A stretch of DNA of 49,346 nt from Planctomycetia bacterium (GCA_021413845.1 JAIOPP010000027.1:1-49346); one strand, 5' to 3'. Counted from the first letter of the stretch, positions 17,796 through 27,392 are shown. Translations and numbers: made by a program. Notes: generated by a model from the letters alone, not told the origin.

Positions 17796-18142
17796 GCGAA
17801 TCCTTTCGGTTGCCGGAATTTGCGACGATACAGTGTAACCTTCCAAGGCCTCCGGTGAATACCTAGGGTTCCGCGCGGCTGCTTGGAGCGCTCCCCCCAG
17901 GGTTGCACGTGGGGCTATTGAACGGGCTACTGAACGAAGGAATTGCCGAAAGTAGCAGGCACGTTCCACGTGCCGTCCGCCACGAACGATTTCGGGCAGC
18001 GCGGCACGACCCCATCGGCGAACGACGCAAGTTGCTACGGCACGTGGAACGTGCCTGCTGTATTTTCTTGCGTTGCTTGTCGCTCGGCCGTATGCGACTA
18101 TGTGTTCTCCCCGATATTTCCCGCCTCTCCGCCGGCCTGCCG
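17796..18142. repeat. Divergent intergenic region with palindromic repeats
   Basis: The 347-bp gap between the methylase and the DUF58 gene holds no convincing gene. 17893-17925 is a CAATAGCC-family palindrome ending GGGGCTATTGAACGG. 17949-17982 and 18035-18067 are an inverted pair of the second family, each with the GGCACGT..ACGTGCC core. The 17949-17982 copy is identical to 29049-29082. Any promoters for the two genes must lie here; I see no clear -35/-10. Confidence 0.75.
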
Positions 18143-19054
18143 ATGTCGCATAGCATTCTCAATCGTTACCTCGACCCGACGACGCTCGGCCGGCTTTCTC
18201 AGCGCACCGTCGATCCGCGCGGACTCGTGCTCGGGCACTTGGCCGGGAGCCACAAGTCGCCGCTGGCCGGCTTCGCCGTCGAGTTTGCAGGGCACCGCGA
18301 GTATGTCGCCGGCGACGATCTGCGCCATCTCGATTGGCGGGTCTACTATCGGCACGAGAAGTTTTTCATCAAGCAATACGAGATGGAAACGAACCTCACG
18401 TGCCATCTCGTGCTCGACCATAGCGAGAGCATGCGCTACGGCGAAGACGACGAACAAAAGCTCCTCTACGCCCAGCGCATGGTCACGATTCTCGCCAAGC
18501 TTATCACCGCGCAAAGCGATCGGGTGTCGCTGGCCGCGATCGATGAAGGGCTCACCGCCGCCGTGCCGCCGGGCAATTCCGGAGCGCAGGTGATTCGCTT
18601 CGTCGAAGAGATGCACAAGCTCGAGCCGCGGAAGAAGACGAAGCTCGAAGACGGCATCAACGAGCTCGTAGGACGGATGGGCCGGCGCGAGATCGTGATG
18701 ATCTTCAGCGATTTCCTGGTCGACCTCGAAGCGCTGGAGCCGGCCTTGCAACGGCTGCGCTATCAGCGCCACGAAGTCGTGTTGTTTCATGTGCTGCATC
18801 ACGACGAGCTGACGTTTCAGTTCGAAGGGCAAGTGAAGTTCCGCGGCCTCGAAGCGCTCGAAGAACTCACGACGCAGCCCGAAGAACTTCGCGCGCTCTA
18901 CCTGCAAGCTCTCGGCGAATTCAATACGAAGTTCGACGACCTATGCCGCCGCAACCACATCGAACGGGTGCCGGTCGACACGAGCCGCACGGTCGGCGAC
19001 GTGCTGCTCGACTATCTCAACGAGCGAAGCCGGGTGCGGAGCGCGAAGTTTTAA
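18143..19054 (+). CDS. DUF58 domain-containing protein
   Basis: A 303-aa soluble protein of the DUF58 family (von Willebrand A-like fold), whose genes usually accompany MoxR AAA+ ATPases. Seen: 'SPLAGFAVEFAGHREYVAGD' then 'DLRHLDWRVYYR' (the DUF58 signature), 'HLVLDHSESMRYG' (MIDAS-like DxSxS) and 'EIVMIFSDFLVD'. The true start is ATG 18143 ('MSHSILNRYLDPTTL'); the 80 upstream in-frame codons run through repeats. No MoxR or BatA-like membrane gene is adjacent here, which is unusual for the family. Its cellular role is probably metal- or complex-assembly related, but this is family knowledge only. Confidence 0.88.
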   Translation: MSHSILNRYLDPTTLGRLSQRTVDPRGLVLGHLAGSHKSPLAGFAVEFAGHREYVAGDDLRHLDWRVYYRHEKFFIKQYEMETNLTCHLVLDHSESMRYGEDDEQKLLYAQRMVTILAKLITAQSDRVSLAAIDEGLTAAVPPGNSGAQVIRFVEEMHKLEPRKKTKLEDGINELVGRMGRREIVMIFSDFLVDLEALEPALQRLRYQRHEVVLFHVLHHDELTFQFEGQVKFRGLEALEELTTQPEELRALYLQALGEFNTKFDDLCRRNHIERVPVDTSRTVGDVLLDYLNERSRVRSAKF

Positions 19055-19225
19055 CCGCCGCAATCCGCTTGGCGCCGGCTCCCTGCGGCGACCTTCCGAA
19101 GTCGTAGTCTTTTAGCCGCTTGCAATCGTCGGTGGTCGCCGTCTAATATCGGCAGATGAGCGGCGGCCATTCCCGGCCGTTAAGTTGGAGAACATGGATG
19201 GTTCCGGGCTAGGGAGTCTTGCGAT

Positions 19226-20461
19226 ATGGAAAACGTGTTGGCAGTCGTGTTGGCCGGCGGCAAGGGTTCGCGGCTCGAGCCTTTGACGCGCGATCGGGCC
19301 AAGCCCGCCGTGCCGTTCGGCGGCAGTTACCGCATCATCGACTTCACGCTTTCCAACTGCTTGCACAGCCGAATCCGCAAGATTCTCGTGCTTACGCAAT
19401 ACAAGGCGGCCAGTCTCGATCGGCACATCAACATCGGCTGGCGGCATCTCTTCTGTCGCGAACTCGGCGAGTTTATCGACGTCGTGCCGCCGCAGCAGCG
19501 CATCGACGAGAACTGGTATCTCGGCACTGCCGACGCCGTGTATCAGAACATCTACACGATCGAGAAAGAACGCCCGCAGTACATCGTCATTCTCGCCGGC
19601 GACCACATCTATAAGATGAACTACGAGAAGTTGGTCGAGGCGCACATCGCCAACCAAGCCGACATGACAGTCGCTTCGCTTCGCGTGACGAAGGCCGAGG
19701 CGCGCGAGTTCGGCGTGATGGCGGTCGACGAGCAGAACCGCGTCGTCGGGTTCGAGGAGAAGAAGCAAAACCCGAAGACCATTCCCGGCGATCCCGAGCA
19801 TTGCTTGGCGTCGATGGGGGTCTACGTCTTCACCGCGAAGTTCATGTTCGATCAGCTTTGCCGCGACGCCACGGTCGACGAAAGCCAGCACGACTTCGGG
19901 CGCAATATCATCCCGTCGATCATCGATAGCCATCGGGTCTTCGCGTTTCCGTTTAAGGACGAAAACCTCAAGAGCGATGCCTATTGGCGCGACGTCGGCA
20001 CGCTCGACGCTTATTATGAAGCGAACATGGACCTCGTTTCGGTCGATCCGCTGCTGAATGTGTACGACGAACATTGGCCGCTCCGAACCTATCATCCGAA
20101 CTATCCGCCGCCGAAGTTCGTCTTCGCCGGCGAAGGACACGACGCCCGCCGCGGGCAAGCGCTCGACAGCATCGTCTGCATGGGCTCGATCGTTTCCGGC
20201 GGAACGGTCGCCGGCTCGATCGTCGGCTCCAATTGTCGCATCAATAGCTATGCGCTCGTGCAAGATTCGATTCTGTTCGAAGGGGTCAACGTCGGTCGCC
20301 ACGCGAAAGTGCGCCGCGCGATCATCGATAAGGGCGTGCATATCCCGGCCGGAATCGAGATCGGCTACGACGTCGAACAAGACCGAGCCCGAGGCTTCAC
20401 CTTCAGCGAGGGGGGCATCGTCGTGATCGCGAAGGCGGACGGGGTGGAGCACTTTACTTAG
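19226..20461 (+). CDS. glgC: Glucose-1-phosphate adenylyltransferase
   Basis: Makes ADP-glucose from ATP and glucose-1-phosphate, the committed step of bacterial glycogen synthesis. A 411-aa protein: the nucleotide-binding N-terminus reads 'VVLAGGKGSRLEPLTRDRAK' followed by 'PAVPFGGSYRIIDF'. 'GTADAVYQNIYTIEKERPQY' and 'LAGDHIYKMNY' are GlgC signatures, and the C-terminal left-handed beta-helix ends 'EQDRARGFTFSEGGIVVIAK'. The length and the 'SQHDFGRNIIPS' motif fit a full homotetrameric bacterial GlgC. No other glycogen gene is in the window. It is followed by a period-7 inverted repeat and then the SugE gene, so it is probably transcribed alone. Confidence 0.97.
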   Translation: MENVLAVVLAGGKGSRLEPLTRDRAKPAVPFGGSYRIIDFTLSNCLHSRIRKILVLTQYKAASLDRHINIGWRHLFCRELGEFIDVVPPQQRIDENWYLGTADAVYQNIYTIEKERPQYIVILAGDHIYKMNYEKLVEAHIANQADMTVASLRVTKAEAREFGVMAVDEQNRVVGFEEKKQNPKTIPGDPEHCLASMGVYVFTAKFMFDQLCRDATVDESQHDFGRNIIPSIIDSHRVFAFPFKDENLKSDAYWRDVGTLDAYYEANMDLVSVDPLLNVYDEHWPLRTYHPNYPPPKFVFAGEGHDARRGQALDSIVCMGSIVSGGTVAGSIVGSNCRINSYALVQDSILFEGVNVGRHAKVRRAIIDKGVHIPAGIEIGYDVEQDRARGFTFSEGGIVVIAKADGVEHFT

Positions 20462-20566
20462 GAAAGTCAAAAGTCAGAATGCAAAAGGCAAAACGACGGA
20501 GCTGCTTTGCCTGTTACGATCTCCATTTCTCACTTTTGCATTCTGCATTTTAACTTCTGACTTTCC
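20462..20566. repeat. Period-7 inverted repeat, AAAGTC/AATGC family
   Basis: 20462-20493 (GAAAGTC AAAAGTC AGAATGC AAAAGGC) and 20531-20566 are imperfect reverse complements separated by about 37 nt; the second arm has one extra heptamer. They fill the whole gap between glgC and sugE and begin right after the glgC stop. Confidence 0.8.
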
Positions 20567-20569
20567 CCC

Positions 20570-20887
20570 ATGGCTTGGTTCCTCCTGATCATCGCCGGCC
20601 TCCTCGAAGTCGGGTGGGCGATCGGGCTCAAGTACACCGAGGGCTTCACGAAGCCGATACCGTCGCTTCTCACGATCCTCGGCATCGGCCTGAGCATGTT
20701 CCTGCTCTCGGTCGCCGCGCGAACGCTTCCCATCGGCACCGCCTACGCCGTCTGGGTCGGCATCGGAGCGGTCGGCACGGCGATCCTCGGGATCGTGCTG
20801 CTCAACGAACCAGCCGGCACCGCGCGATTGGCGTTCCTGGCGCTCATGATCGTCGCGCTCGTGGGCCTCAAGGCGACATCGCACTAA
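20570..20887 (+). CDS. sugE: SMR-family guanidinium exporter (SugE/Gdx)
   Basis: A 105-aa small multidrug resistance protein with four membrane helices. Helix 1 is '[20 protein letters not shown]' with the essential Glu14 in the proton/substrate site, and the '[20 protein letters not shown]' segment is the SMR signature. The Gdx subtype is supported by '[20 protein letters not shown]' and '[20 protein letters not shown]'; this subtype exports guanidinium by proton antiport rather than bulky drugs. The start at 20570 directly follows the repeat. I found no guanidine riboswitch in the 108 bp upstream. Probably monocistronic. Confidence 0.92.
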   Translation: MAWFLLIIAGLLEVGWAIGLKYTEGFTKPIPSLLTILGIGLSMFLLSVAARTLPIGTAYAVWVGIGAVGTAILGIVLLNEPAGTARLAFLALMIVALVGLKATSH

Positions 20888-21234
20888 GCGGCGCCTCGCG
20901 CAGAGTGCGATCGCCAAGCGTTCGCTCGCAAAGCGTGCCTCCTTCAATAGCCGGGGATGAATATCCCCGGCACCCCGACATCGTGGCCCTCGAGAAGTCG
21001 CCCATCCGCGGATATTCATCCGCGGCTATCGATGGGAGCGTGCTTCGTAGTGATATCTCTTTGCGCTCCGAGCGTTTGCGCTTCGACAGGCGTTGAAGTA
21101 TCACGCCGCGAGAGACTTCCTATCTGACCCCCGACCCCTGACCCCCGACCCTTCCTTCAACCCATTTGCCAATCCTGCTTTCTTCCCGATAATACGGGAT
21201 TACCCAAAACCGCCGTTTGCGAGTTTGTCGAACC
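20888..21234. repeat. Intergenic region with paired palindromes and a period-7 repeat
   Basis: The 347-bp gap before guaB holds three items. A palindrome at 20941-20972 (CCTTCAATAGCCGGGGAT..ATCCCCGGCA) and an inverted partner at 21006-21029 (CCGCGGAT..ATCCGCGGCTAT) make up one pair. 21124-21151 is a GGGGTC-family period-7 tract in reverse orientation. No gene is credible here. Confidence 0.8.
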
Positions 21235-22716
21235 ATGCAAGAGCTCATCAAGTACCAAGGCATCACTTTCGACGACGTTCTGCTGGAGCCGGCTTATAGC
21301 GAAGTCGTGCCGGCGGATTGCAGCGTGAAGACCCGACTGACGAAGCGGATCGAGCTCAATATCCCGCTCGTCAGCTCGCCGATGGACACCGTTACCGAGA
21401 GCGAGATGGCGATCGCCTTGGCTCAGGAAGGGGGCCTCGGCGTCATTCACAAGAATATGTCGATCGAGCGCCAGACCGACGAAGTCGACAAGGTGAAGCG
21501 TTCCGCCAACGGCATCATCGTCGACCCGGTGACGCTGCCGCCGACCGATACGGTGCGCAAGGCGCGCGAAACCATGGCGCAGTTTAACGTTTCGGGCGTG
21601 CCGATCACCGAAGCCGGCGGCCGGCTCGTCGGAATTCTTACGCGCCGCGACCTTCGTTTTCTCGAGAACGACGACACCCCGATTCTTGAGGTAATGAGCA
21701 AAAATCAGCTCGTAACGGCTACGGGGACCGTAACGCTTGAGCAAGCTGAAAAGATTTTGATGGTAAATAAGGTCGAGAAACTTTTACTGGTTGACGAAAA
21801 CTACAAACTGACCGGCCTTATTACGATCAAAGACATCGATAAGCTCCGCCGTTTCCCGAATGCTTGCAAAGATAAGCTGGGAAGACTTCGCGTCGGAGCC
21901 GCCGTCGGTGTTTACGAAACGGAGCGAGTCGCCGGTCTGATCGCCAAGGGGGTCGATGTCCTGATCGTCGATAGTGCCCACGGGCACTCCTCGAACGTGT
22001 TGGAAACGATCCGCTCGATCAAGAAGCAATGGGACATTGACGTCGTTGCCGGCAATGTCGCTACCGAAGAAGGTGCGCTCGATCTGATCCGCGCAGGTGC
22101 CGATGCCGTGAAAGTCGGAATCGGTCCCGGTTCGATCTGTACGACGCGCGTCATCTCCGGTGTCGGCGTGCCGCAAATCACGGCGATCTTCCGCGCTACG
22201 CAAGCCGCCAAGGCCGCGGGAGTGCCGGTCATCGCCGACGGAGGAATTCGCTACTCGGGAGACATCACGAAAGCCATCGCCGCCGGTGCCAGTTGTTGCA
22301 TGATCGGCGGGCTCTTCGCAGGCTTGGATGAAAGTCCCGGCGACACGATTCTCTTCCAAGGCCGAACATTCAAACAGTATCGAGGAATGGGTTCGCTCGG
22401 AGCGATGGTTAAAGGCTCCAGCGAGCGCTACAGACAAGGAAGTAGTGAGCGAGGCACGAACAAATTCGTTCCCGAAGGGGTCGAAGGTCGTGTCCCGTTC
22501 AAAGGCAATTTGAGCGGTTTCGTCTATCAGCTCGTCGGCGGCCTCAGGGCCGGAATGGGCTATTGCGGAACGAGGAATATCGACGAGCTGCGCACCAACG
22601 CGCGGTTCATTCAAGTCTCAGCAGCCAGCGTTCGGGAGAGCCACCCACATGACATCGCGATTACACAAGAGTCGCCGAACTATAGTACGGAGCGCGCCAC
22701 GGGCGACGGAGCCTAA
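21235..22716 (+). CDS. guaB: Inosine-5'-monophosphate dehydrogenase
   Basis: Oxidises IMP to XMP with NAD+, the first committed step of GMP synthesis. From ATG 21235 it has 493 aa, beginning '[20 protein letters not shown]'. The TIM barrel is interrupted by a CBS pair (about 93-205: '[18 protein letters not shown]', '[18 protein letters not shown]'). The catalytic loop is '[18 protein letters not shown]' with nucleophile Cys302, and the flap is '[13 protein letters not shown]'. A TTG six codons upstream is possible but less likely. The normal family end ('[13 protein letters not shown]') is followed by eight extra residues that overlap the next gene by 68 bp, suggesting coupled expression. 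Confidence 0.97.
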   Translation: MQELIKYQGITFDDVLLEPAYSEVVPADCSVKTRLTKRIELNIPLVSSPMDTVTESEMAIALAQEGGLGVIHKNMSIERQTDEVDKVKRSANGIIVDPVTLPPTDTVRKARETMAQFNVSGVPITEAGGRLVGILTRRDLRFLENDDTPILEVMSKNQLVTATGTVTLEQAEKILMVNKVEKLLLVDENYKLTGLITIKDIDKLRRFPNACKDKLGRLRVGAAVGVYETERVAGLIAKGVDVLIVDSAHGHSSNVLETIRSIKKQWDIDVVAGNVATEEGALDLIRAGADAVKVGIGPGSICTTRVISGVGVPQITAIFRATQAAKAAGVPVIADGGIRYSGDITKAIAAGASCCMIGGLFAGLDESPGDTILFQGRTFKQYRGMGSLGAMVKGSSERYRQGSSERGTNKFVPEGVEGRVPFKGNLSGFVYQLVGGLRAGMGYCGTRNIDELRTNARFIQVSAASVRESHPHDIAITQESPNYSTERATGDGA

Positions 22717-23761
22717 CGGCCGTCCGCCGTTGGATGTCGTACCCGAACGTTTCCCTTCGGCCGACATCGAACAGTCCCTCGAGCGGAACCAGGAATATCG
22801 ACGCACCGCGACTCTCGCGTTTGCCATCGTCATCGGGCTGATCCCGCTGCTTTATTACTTCACCTCGACGGCCGACGGAGCGGAACCGACCCGCTCGACG
22901 AGCCGCCCTTCCGGCAAGTCGCCGAACGGATCGTCGCTCAAGTGGCGCGCCGCCGGCAGTCGAGCTTCGGCATCCAGCCCGACGGTCGACGAAGCCGCTG
23001 CGGTGGAAGCGACGCCGGCCGAACCGAAGCAACTCGAAGCCGCTGCCGATGCGAAGCCGATCACTGCCAAATCGAGCGAGCCCGAAGCCAAACGTGCGCC
23101 CGAATTACGTCGCGACAACCAGATCCGGCTGACGCAAGCGACGAACCCGCTCGCGAATCCGCTTGCCGACCCGTTCGGCGATGCCAAACCGACAGCCCCG
23201 GCGCCGCGCCTGCTCACCACTGAGCCGAAGTCGCCGCTGAATAGCAACGCGACGGTTCCGCCCCTGCCGAGAGCCGACCAATTGGCGATCATCAACGGCG
23301 GCTTTCAACAAGAAGAGTGCCCGAAGCTGAGCGACCTGAAACCGATCTCTAAGATCTCGAACGTCATCGCCGCCTCGCAAGGCGACTTGCCTCGCGAGTG
23401 CTACTTCGACGAGACCGTGATCGGGCCGATGAATCGCAATTGGCTGGCGACGACCTATACATGGAAAGCCTCCGGACTGTGTCACAAGCCGCTCTACTTT
23501 GAAGAAGTGGCGCTCGAACGCTACGGCCATTCGACCGGCCCGATCTCGCAGCCGATCGTCAGCGGTGCCCACTTTTTCGCCACGCTTCCGCTCCTGCCGT
23601 ACAAGATGGGCCTGAACCCGCCGTGGGAATGCAAATACGCCCTCGGCTACTATCGCCCGGGGAGTTGTGCTCCTTATATCGTGCCGCCGATTCCGATCAG
23701 CGGACGAGCCATCGCGGCCGAAGCGGCTGCCGTGTCGGGTGCGATCTTCCTCTTCCCGTAA
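22649..23761 (+). CDS. Planctomycete-type membrane-anchored conserved protein
   Basis: A 370-aa protein with one membrane helix at about 53-72 ('[19 protein letters not shown]'), a long disordered Ala/Pro/Ser-rich linker (about 75-240) and a compact C-terminal domain (about 255-370) with '[20 protein letters not shown]', '[17 protein letters not shown]', and '[17 protein letters not shown]'. I associate this C-terminal pattern with conserved planctomycete proteins of unknown function; three or four conserved Cys may form disulfides outside the cytoplasm. It overlaps guaB by 68 bp in a different frame and ends just before a strong terminator, so guaB and this gene probably form one transcript. 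Confidence 0.75.
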   Translation: MTSRLHKSRRTIVRSAPRATEPNGRPPLDVVPERFPSADIEQSLERNQEYRRTATLAFAIVIGLIPLLYYFTSTADGAEPTRSTSRPSGKSPNGSSLKWRAAGSRASASSPTVDEAAAVEATPAEPKQLEAAADAKPITAKSSEPEAKRAPELRRDNQIRLTQATNPLANPLADPFGDAKPTAPAPRLLTTEPKSPLNSNATVPPLPRADQLAIINGGFQQEECPKLSDLKPISKISNVIAASQGDLPRECYFDETVIGPMNRNWLATTYTWKASGLCHKPLYFEEVALERYGHSTGPISQPIVSGAHFFATLPLLPYKMGLNPPWECKYALGYYRPGSCAPYIVPPIPISGRAIAAEAAAVSGAIFLFP

Positions 23762-23795
23762 GCGGAATAGCAAGGCCTGCCTAAACGACTTTCGA

Positions 23796-23830
23796 GGGGC
23801 GTCGATCGCAAAGATCGACGCCCCTTTTTT
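23796..23830 (+). terminator. Rho-independent terminator
   Basis: GGGGCGTCGATC (23796-23807) pairs perfectly with 23813-23824 across a GCAAA loop and is followed by six T. It lies 35 bp after the stop of the gene ending at 23761 and should end the guaB transcript. Confidence 0.93.
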
Positions 23831-23956
23831 CGTTGAACTGCCACGCGTATTCTTTTGCAATGAAGGCAATCGTCGCCAGAGGTTCGAGCAGCCGCAACAG
23901 ACCGTTCCTCGCTTGCGAGTTCGCGAGCCCGCAACATCGCCCGACAAACTGCAATC

Positions 23957-24658
23957 ATGCCCGAACTCATCCTCACGCGCGAACAAGCACGCCAAGTCGA
24001 CGTGCTCGCGATCGAACGCTACGGAATGACCGGGCTCGTACTGATGGAGAACGCCGGCCGCGGAGCAGCCGAAATCATTCGTGACTTATACGCGAACGAA
24101 CTCCGCACCTCGGGCCCGATCGCGATCTGCTGCGGCAAGGGAAACAACGGCGGCGACGGCTTCGTGATCGCGCGGCACTTGAACAATCGCGAGATTCCCG
24201 TAAGCGTGCTGCTGTTCTGCGATCCCGCCAAGCTCACGGGGGACGCCGCCGCGAACTACGAGATCGCCCGTCGCGCAGGGCTGCCGATCGAAGTCTTCGC
24301 CGCCGTTGCGGATAGGACGTTCGATATCGCGCGACTCCAAGCCTCGCTTTCCGGTACCGGGATCCTCGTCGATGCGCTGCTCGGCACCGGCTCGCACGGC
24401 GACCCTCGCCCGCCACTCGATCACGTCATCGACACGCTCAATTCCCACACCGCGCCGAAGATCGCACTCGACATCCCCAGCGGCCTCGACTGCGACACCG
24501 GCCGACCATCTGCGCATACGGTTCGCGCGACACACACGCTGACGTTCGTCGCCCGCAAGATAGGGTTCCGCGAAGCAACGGCGCAAGAGTATCTCGGCCA
24601 AGTCCACATTGTCGATATCGGCGTGCCCCGCAAACTACTTCGCGAATTATCGTTGTAG
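23957..24658 (+). CDS. nnrE: NAD(P)H-hydrate epimerase (YjeF_N domain)
   Basis: A 233-aa epimerase that interconverts the R and S forms of hydrated NAD(P)H for repair by the dehydratase NnrD. Motifs: 'MTGLVLMENAGRGAAEII', 'CCGKGNNGGDGFVIARHL' (nucleotide-binding glycine loop), 'DALLGTGSHGDP' and 'ALDIPSGLDCDTG' (catalytic Asp region). Only the N-terminal YjeF domain is present; the ADP-dependent dehydratase domain fused to it in many bacteria is absent and not nearby. Probably monocistronic: a terminator precedes it by about 125 bp and repeats start at its stop codon. Confidence 0.93.
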   Translation: MPELILTREQARQVDVLAIERYGMTGLVLMENAGRGAAEIIRDLYANELRTSGPIAICCGKGNNGGDGFVIARHLNNREIPVSVLLFCDPAKLTGDAAANYEIARRAGLPIEVFAAVADRTFDIARLQASLSGTGILVDALLGTGSHGDPRPPLDHVIDTLNSHTAPKIALDIPSGLDCDTGRPSAHTVRATHTLTFVARKIGFREATAQEYLGQVHIVDIGVPRKLLRELSL

Positions 24659-24855
24659 GCACGCTCCGCGTGCCGTCACTCTCTTCGCATCGATGCGCGA
24701 ACCAACTTCGCAACGCACAACGCTCCGATCCATAGCCGGGGGTGGATACCCCCGGCAAAACGACGCTGCGTAATTCGACATCGCGAAGACGAAGGAGTCG
24801 TGAAGCGCGATCGCGCGGAGAGCCCCCAGGTATGCACCTGGGGCTATTGAACGGA
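24653..24855. repeat. Cluster of three palindromic repeats after nnrE
   Basis: 24653-24678 is a GGCACGC..GCGTGCC unit overlapping the nnrE stop. 24732-24757 (ATAGCCGGGGGT..ACCCCCGGCA) and 24821-24855 (AGCCCCCAGGT..ACCTGGGGCTATTGAACGGA) are CAATAGCC-family palindromes in opposite orientation. They fill the gap between the convergent nnrE and glnS genes. Confidence 0.85.
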
Positions 24856-24869
24856 CGACTGGAATTCGT

Positions 24870-26561
24870 CTACCCTTTCTTCTCGATCTTCCCCCACGAA
24901 TCGCGGAGCGCTACCGTTCGGTTGAACACCGGCTTGCCCGGCTGCGAGTCGACCGTGTCGACGCAGAAGTAGCCGACGCGCTCGAACTGCACGCGTGTGC
25001 CCGGCACGGCGGTCGCCAAGCTCGGTTCGAGTTTGCAATCGGGGAGCGTGACGAGTGAGTCGGGATTGAGGTTCGTCTTGTAATCGACGCCCGGCTTCAC
25101 ATCCTCGGGTGCCGGAACCTTGAAGAGGTGATCGTACAACCGCACTTCGGCGCTCAGCGCGTGCGCGGCCGAGACCCAATGGATCGTTCCTTGCACCTTC
25201 CGGCCGTCGGGTGCGTTGCCGCCGCGCGTCGCGGGGTCATACGTGCAATGGATCTCGGTGACTTCGCCCGTCGCGGGATCTTTCACGACGTCGGTGCAGC
25301 GGACCAAATAGCCCCACCGGAGCCGAACTTCTTGGCCCGGCGTGAGGCGATAGTATTTCTTCGGCGCCACTTCGCGGAAGTCGTCTTGTTCGACATACAG
25401 CTCCCGCGAAAACGGCACTTCGCGCGTCCCGGCCGCAGGATCGTCCGGGTTGTTCACCGCGCTGAGCATCTCCGTCTGGCCTTCCGGATAGTTCGTAATC
25501 ACGACCTTCAACGGATGCAGCACCGCCATGACGCGCGGCGCGGTCTTGTTCAAATGCTCGCGAACCGCATTCTCCAACACATTGATCTCGATCACGCCGT
25601 CGTACTTCGACACGCCGATCTGCACGCAGAACGCACGCATCGCCTCGGGCGTATAGCCGCGGCGTCGAATGCCCGCGAGCGTCGGCATGCGCGGATCGTT
25701 CCAACCGCTTACATGGCCGTCGCGTACGAGCTCCAAGAGCTTCCGCTTGCTCATCACCATATACGTCAGGTTCAAACGCGCAAACTCGATTTGCTGCGGC
25801 TTGAAGATGCCGATCGCGTCGATGTACCACTCATAGAGCGGGCGATGGTTCTCGAACTCGAGCGTGCAGATCGAGTGCGTAATGCGCTCGATCGAGTCGC
25901 TCTCGCCGTGCGTATAGTCGTACATCGGATAGATGCACCAAGCATCGCCGGTTCGATGATGCTCGGCGTGCAGGATGCGGTACATCACCGGATCGCGCAG
26001 GTTGAAGTTCGGCGAATTCATGTCGATCTTCGCGCGGAGCGTGCGCGCGCCGTCGGCGAACTCGCCGGCTTTCATCCGCTCGAACAAGTCGAGGTTCTCG
26101 GCCGGAGTCCGATCGCGATATGGGCTGTTCTTGCCCGGCTCACTGAGCGTGCCGCGCGTCTCGCGCACTTGATCGCCCGTGAGATCGCAGACGTAGGCCT
26201 TGCCGTCGCGGATCATCTGCACGGCCCAATCGTAGAGCTGCTGGAAGTAGTCGGAAGCGAAGTGAAGCTCGTCCCACTCGAAGCCGAGCCAGCGGACGTC
26301 TTCCATGATCGAGTCGACGTATTCCTGCTCTTCCTTCGCCGGGTTCGTATCGTCGAACCGCAGGTTGCACTTGCCGTTGTAATCGCGGGCGATGCCGAAA
26401 TTCAGGCAGATGCTCTTCGCATGCCCGATATGGAGGTAGCCGTTCGGCTCCGGAGGAAACCGAGTCTGCACCCGCCCGGCATGCTTTCCCGAGGCGTTGT
26501 CTTCGTTGATGATCGTCCGAATAAAATCGGTCGAAATCGGACGTGGTTCTTCGTTCGACAT
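24870..26561 (-). CDS. glnS: Glutaminyl-tRNA synthetase
   Basis: Charges tRNA-Gln with glutamine. A 563-aa class Ib synthetase: '[17 protein letters not shown]' carries the HIGH motif (44-47); '[11 protein letters not shown]' is the KMSKS-equivalent. '[18 protein letters not shown]' and '[19 protein letters not shown]' are GlnRS-specific. The C-terminal beta-barrel anticodon-binding domains are complete ('[19 protein letters not shown]'). A dedicated GlnRS suggests this bacterium does not rely only on the GatCAB transamidation route for Gln-tRNA. It follows the HNH gene (ending at 26657) by 95 bp on the same strand. Confidence 0.97.
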   Translation of the reverse strand: MSNEEPRPISTDFIRTIINEDNASGKHAGRVQTRFPPEPNGYLHIGHAKSICLNFGIARDYNGKCNLRFDDTNPAKEEQEYVDSIMEDVRWLGFEWDELHFASDYFQQLYDWAVQMIRDGKAYVCDLTGDQVRETRGTLSEPGKNSPYRDRTPAENLDLFERMKAGEFADGARTLRAKIDMNSPNFNLRDPVMYRILHAEHHRTGDAWCIYPMYDYTHGESDSIERITHSICTLEFENHRPLYEWYIDAIGIFKPQQIEFARLNLTYMVMSKRKLLELVRDGHVSGWNDPRMPTLAGIRRRGYTPEAMRAFCVQIGVSKYDGVIEINVLENAVREHLNKTAPRVMAVLHPLKVVITNYPEGQTEMLSAVNNPDDPAAGTREVPFSRELYVEQDDFREVAPKKYYRLTPGQEVRLRWGYLVRCTDVVKDPATGEVTEIHCTYDPATRGGNAPDGRKVQGTIHWVSAAHALSAEVRLYDHLFKVPAPEDVKPGVDYKTNLNPDSLVTLPDCKLEPSLATAVPGTRVQFERVGYFCVDTVDSQPGKPVFNRTVALRDSWGKIEKKG

Positions 26562-26656
26562 AGCAATTACAAAACCAGCGGTTTACGGCATTAAAACGGC
26601 CCGCATTGTAAACGCAAACGAACGATTCGCGAACGCCAAACCGACCAGGGTCTCAT

Positions 26657-27064
26657 TCATGCTTGAGCGTCGGGGGGCGCAATGGCATTCCATTGTTCGC
26701 GCATTCGCAATCGGATGGGCGCATTCATTCGTAGTAAATGCACCGTCGCTCTACCGACGGGCGACAGCCCCTCGATGAAAGCGCCATTCAGGCGAAAATG
26801 CTCGGTCCACTCTTCTCTTCGAGGATGGAACAGCAGAACGACTTGAAGACTCTGGGGATCAACGGCCGAAAGGTTCGGTCCCTTGTAGAGGTTACATCGA
26901 TCACAGGCTAGCGCAAGATTCGTGAGTTGGTCGTCGCCGCCATGCTGCTTCGCCGTGATATGTTCGATGTGGAAAGTCTGCTCGAGGGCCGACTCAGGCA
27001 GCAAGCAGTATTCACAACGGCCGCCGGCACGTTCGCGAACCGAGCTGCGTGCAGCGGCATCCAT
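26657..27064 (-). CDS. HNH endonuclease
   Basis: A 135-aa HNH nuclease. An N-terminal CxxC is in 'AGGRCEYCLLPESA', the catalytic core 'FHIEHITAKQHGGDDQLTNL' and the second Cys pair 'ACDRCNLYKG', giving a zinc-stabilised beta-beta-alpha-metal fold. The C-terminal 60 residues ('HPRREEWTEHFRLNGAFIEG') match a widespread small-HNH type seen in cyanobacteria and planctomycetes. The ATG immediately follows the TGA of the upstream 82-aa gene (TGAATG), so the two are surely co-translated. Whether it is a defence or toxin nuclease, or a domesticated intron- or phage-type enzyme, cannot be decided. Confidence 0.9.
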   Translation of the reverse strand: MDAAARSSVRERAGGRCEYCLLPESALEQTFHIEHITAKQHGGDDQLTNLALACDRCNLYKGPNLSAVDPQSLQVVLLFHPRREEWTEHFRLNGAFIEGLSPVGRATVHLLRMNAPIRLRMREQWNAIAPPDAQA

Positions 27065-27313
27065 TCAATCGACTTTCGAATCTAACGTGCGCCTCGCTTG
27101 CACTTTCAGCGCAGCGACGAAGTCGAGCGTGTCGACGAACTCCTCGTATTCCGCTAGTTCGTTATTCGTAAGAGTCCCTTCGTTCGCCTTGACGCGCAGT
27201 TCCGTCAAGCGAGACTCCGCGGAAACGTCCGGACGGAAATCTATGATCCGCCGCGCGACGTCGGGTGTAAAGCAAGCTGCCAACGGCTGAAGATAGGCTT
27301 CCGTGAGAGTCAT
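27065..27313 (-). CDS. Small conserved partner of HNH endonuclease
   Basis: An 82-aa acidic protein from ATG 27313 ('MTLTEAYLQPLAACFTPDV'); a longer in-frame start exists 35 codons upstream but overlaps the gltX end and looks non-coding. The core 'VKANEGTLTNNELAEYEEFV' then 'LDFVAALKVQARRTL' belongs to a family I recall as commonly preceding this HNH type. It is helical, without catalytic residues. The stop abuts the HNH start, so an inhibitor/antitoxin or specificity partner is a reasonable hypothesis, but no function is known to me. Confidence 0.75.
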   Translation of the reverse strand: MTLTEAYLQPLAACFTPDVARRIIDFRPDVSAESRLTELRVKANEGTLTNNELAEYEEFVDTLDFVAALKVQARRTLDSKVD

Positions 27314-27392
27314 GGGCTCATGTCCCCTTTCCGTCTCTATTTTATCCGCTGTTTCTCTCGCTTGCCACAGCGAAAGCCCGTCTGCGCCAACT

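Noticed and set aside
17796-17969. 58-codon N-terminal extension of the cytosine methyltransferase
   Set aside because: The extension has no protein-like composition and includes repeat sequence, while the ATG at 17795 gives the usual motif I position.
18143-19054. MoxR-type AAA+ partner for the DUF58 protein
   Set aside because: Looked for next to the gene because it is the usual partner, but the neighbours are a methylase and glgC.
20462-20570. Guanidine riboswitch before sugE
   Set aside because: The gap is a period-7 inverted repeat; neither the ykkC architecture nor the paired ACGR loops of guanidine-II are visible.
25128-26594. Long plus-strand frame opposite glnS (488 codons)
   Set aside because: Arg/Ala/His-rich composition and exact antisense position to a clear glnS show it is a shadow of GC-rich coding sequence. 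The same applies to long antisense frames opposite the helicase, glgC, radical SAM and ABC permease genes.
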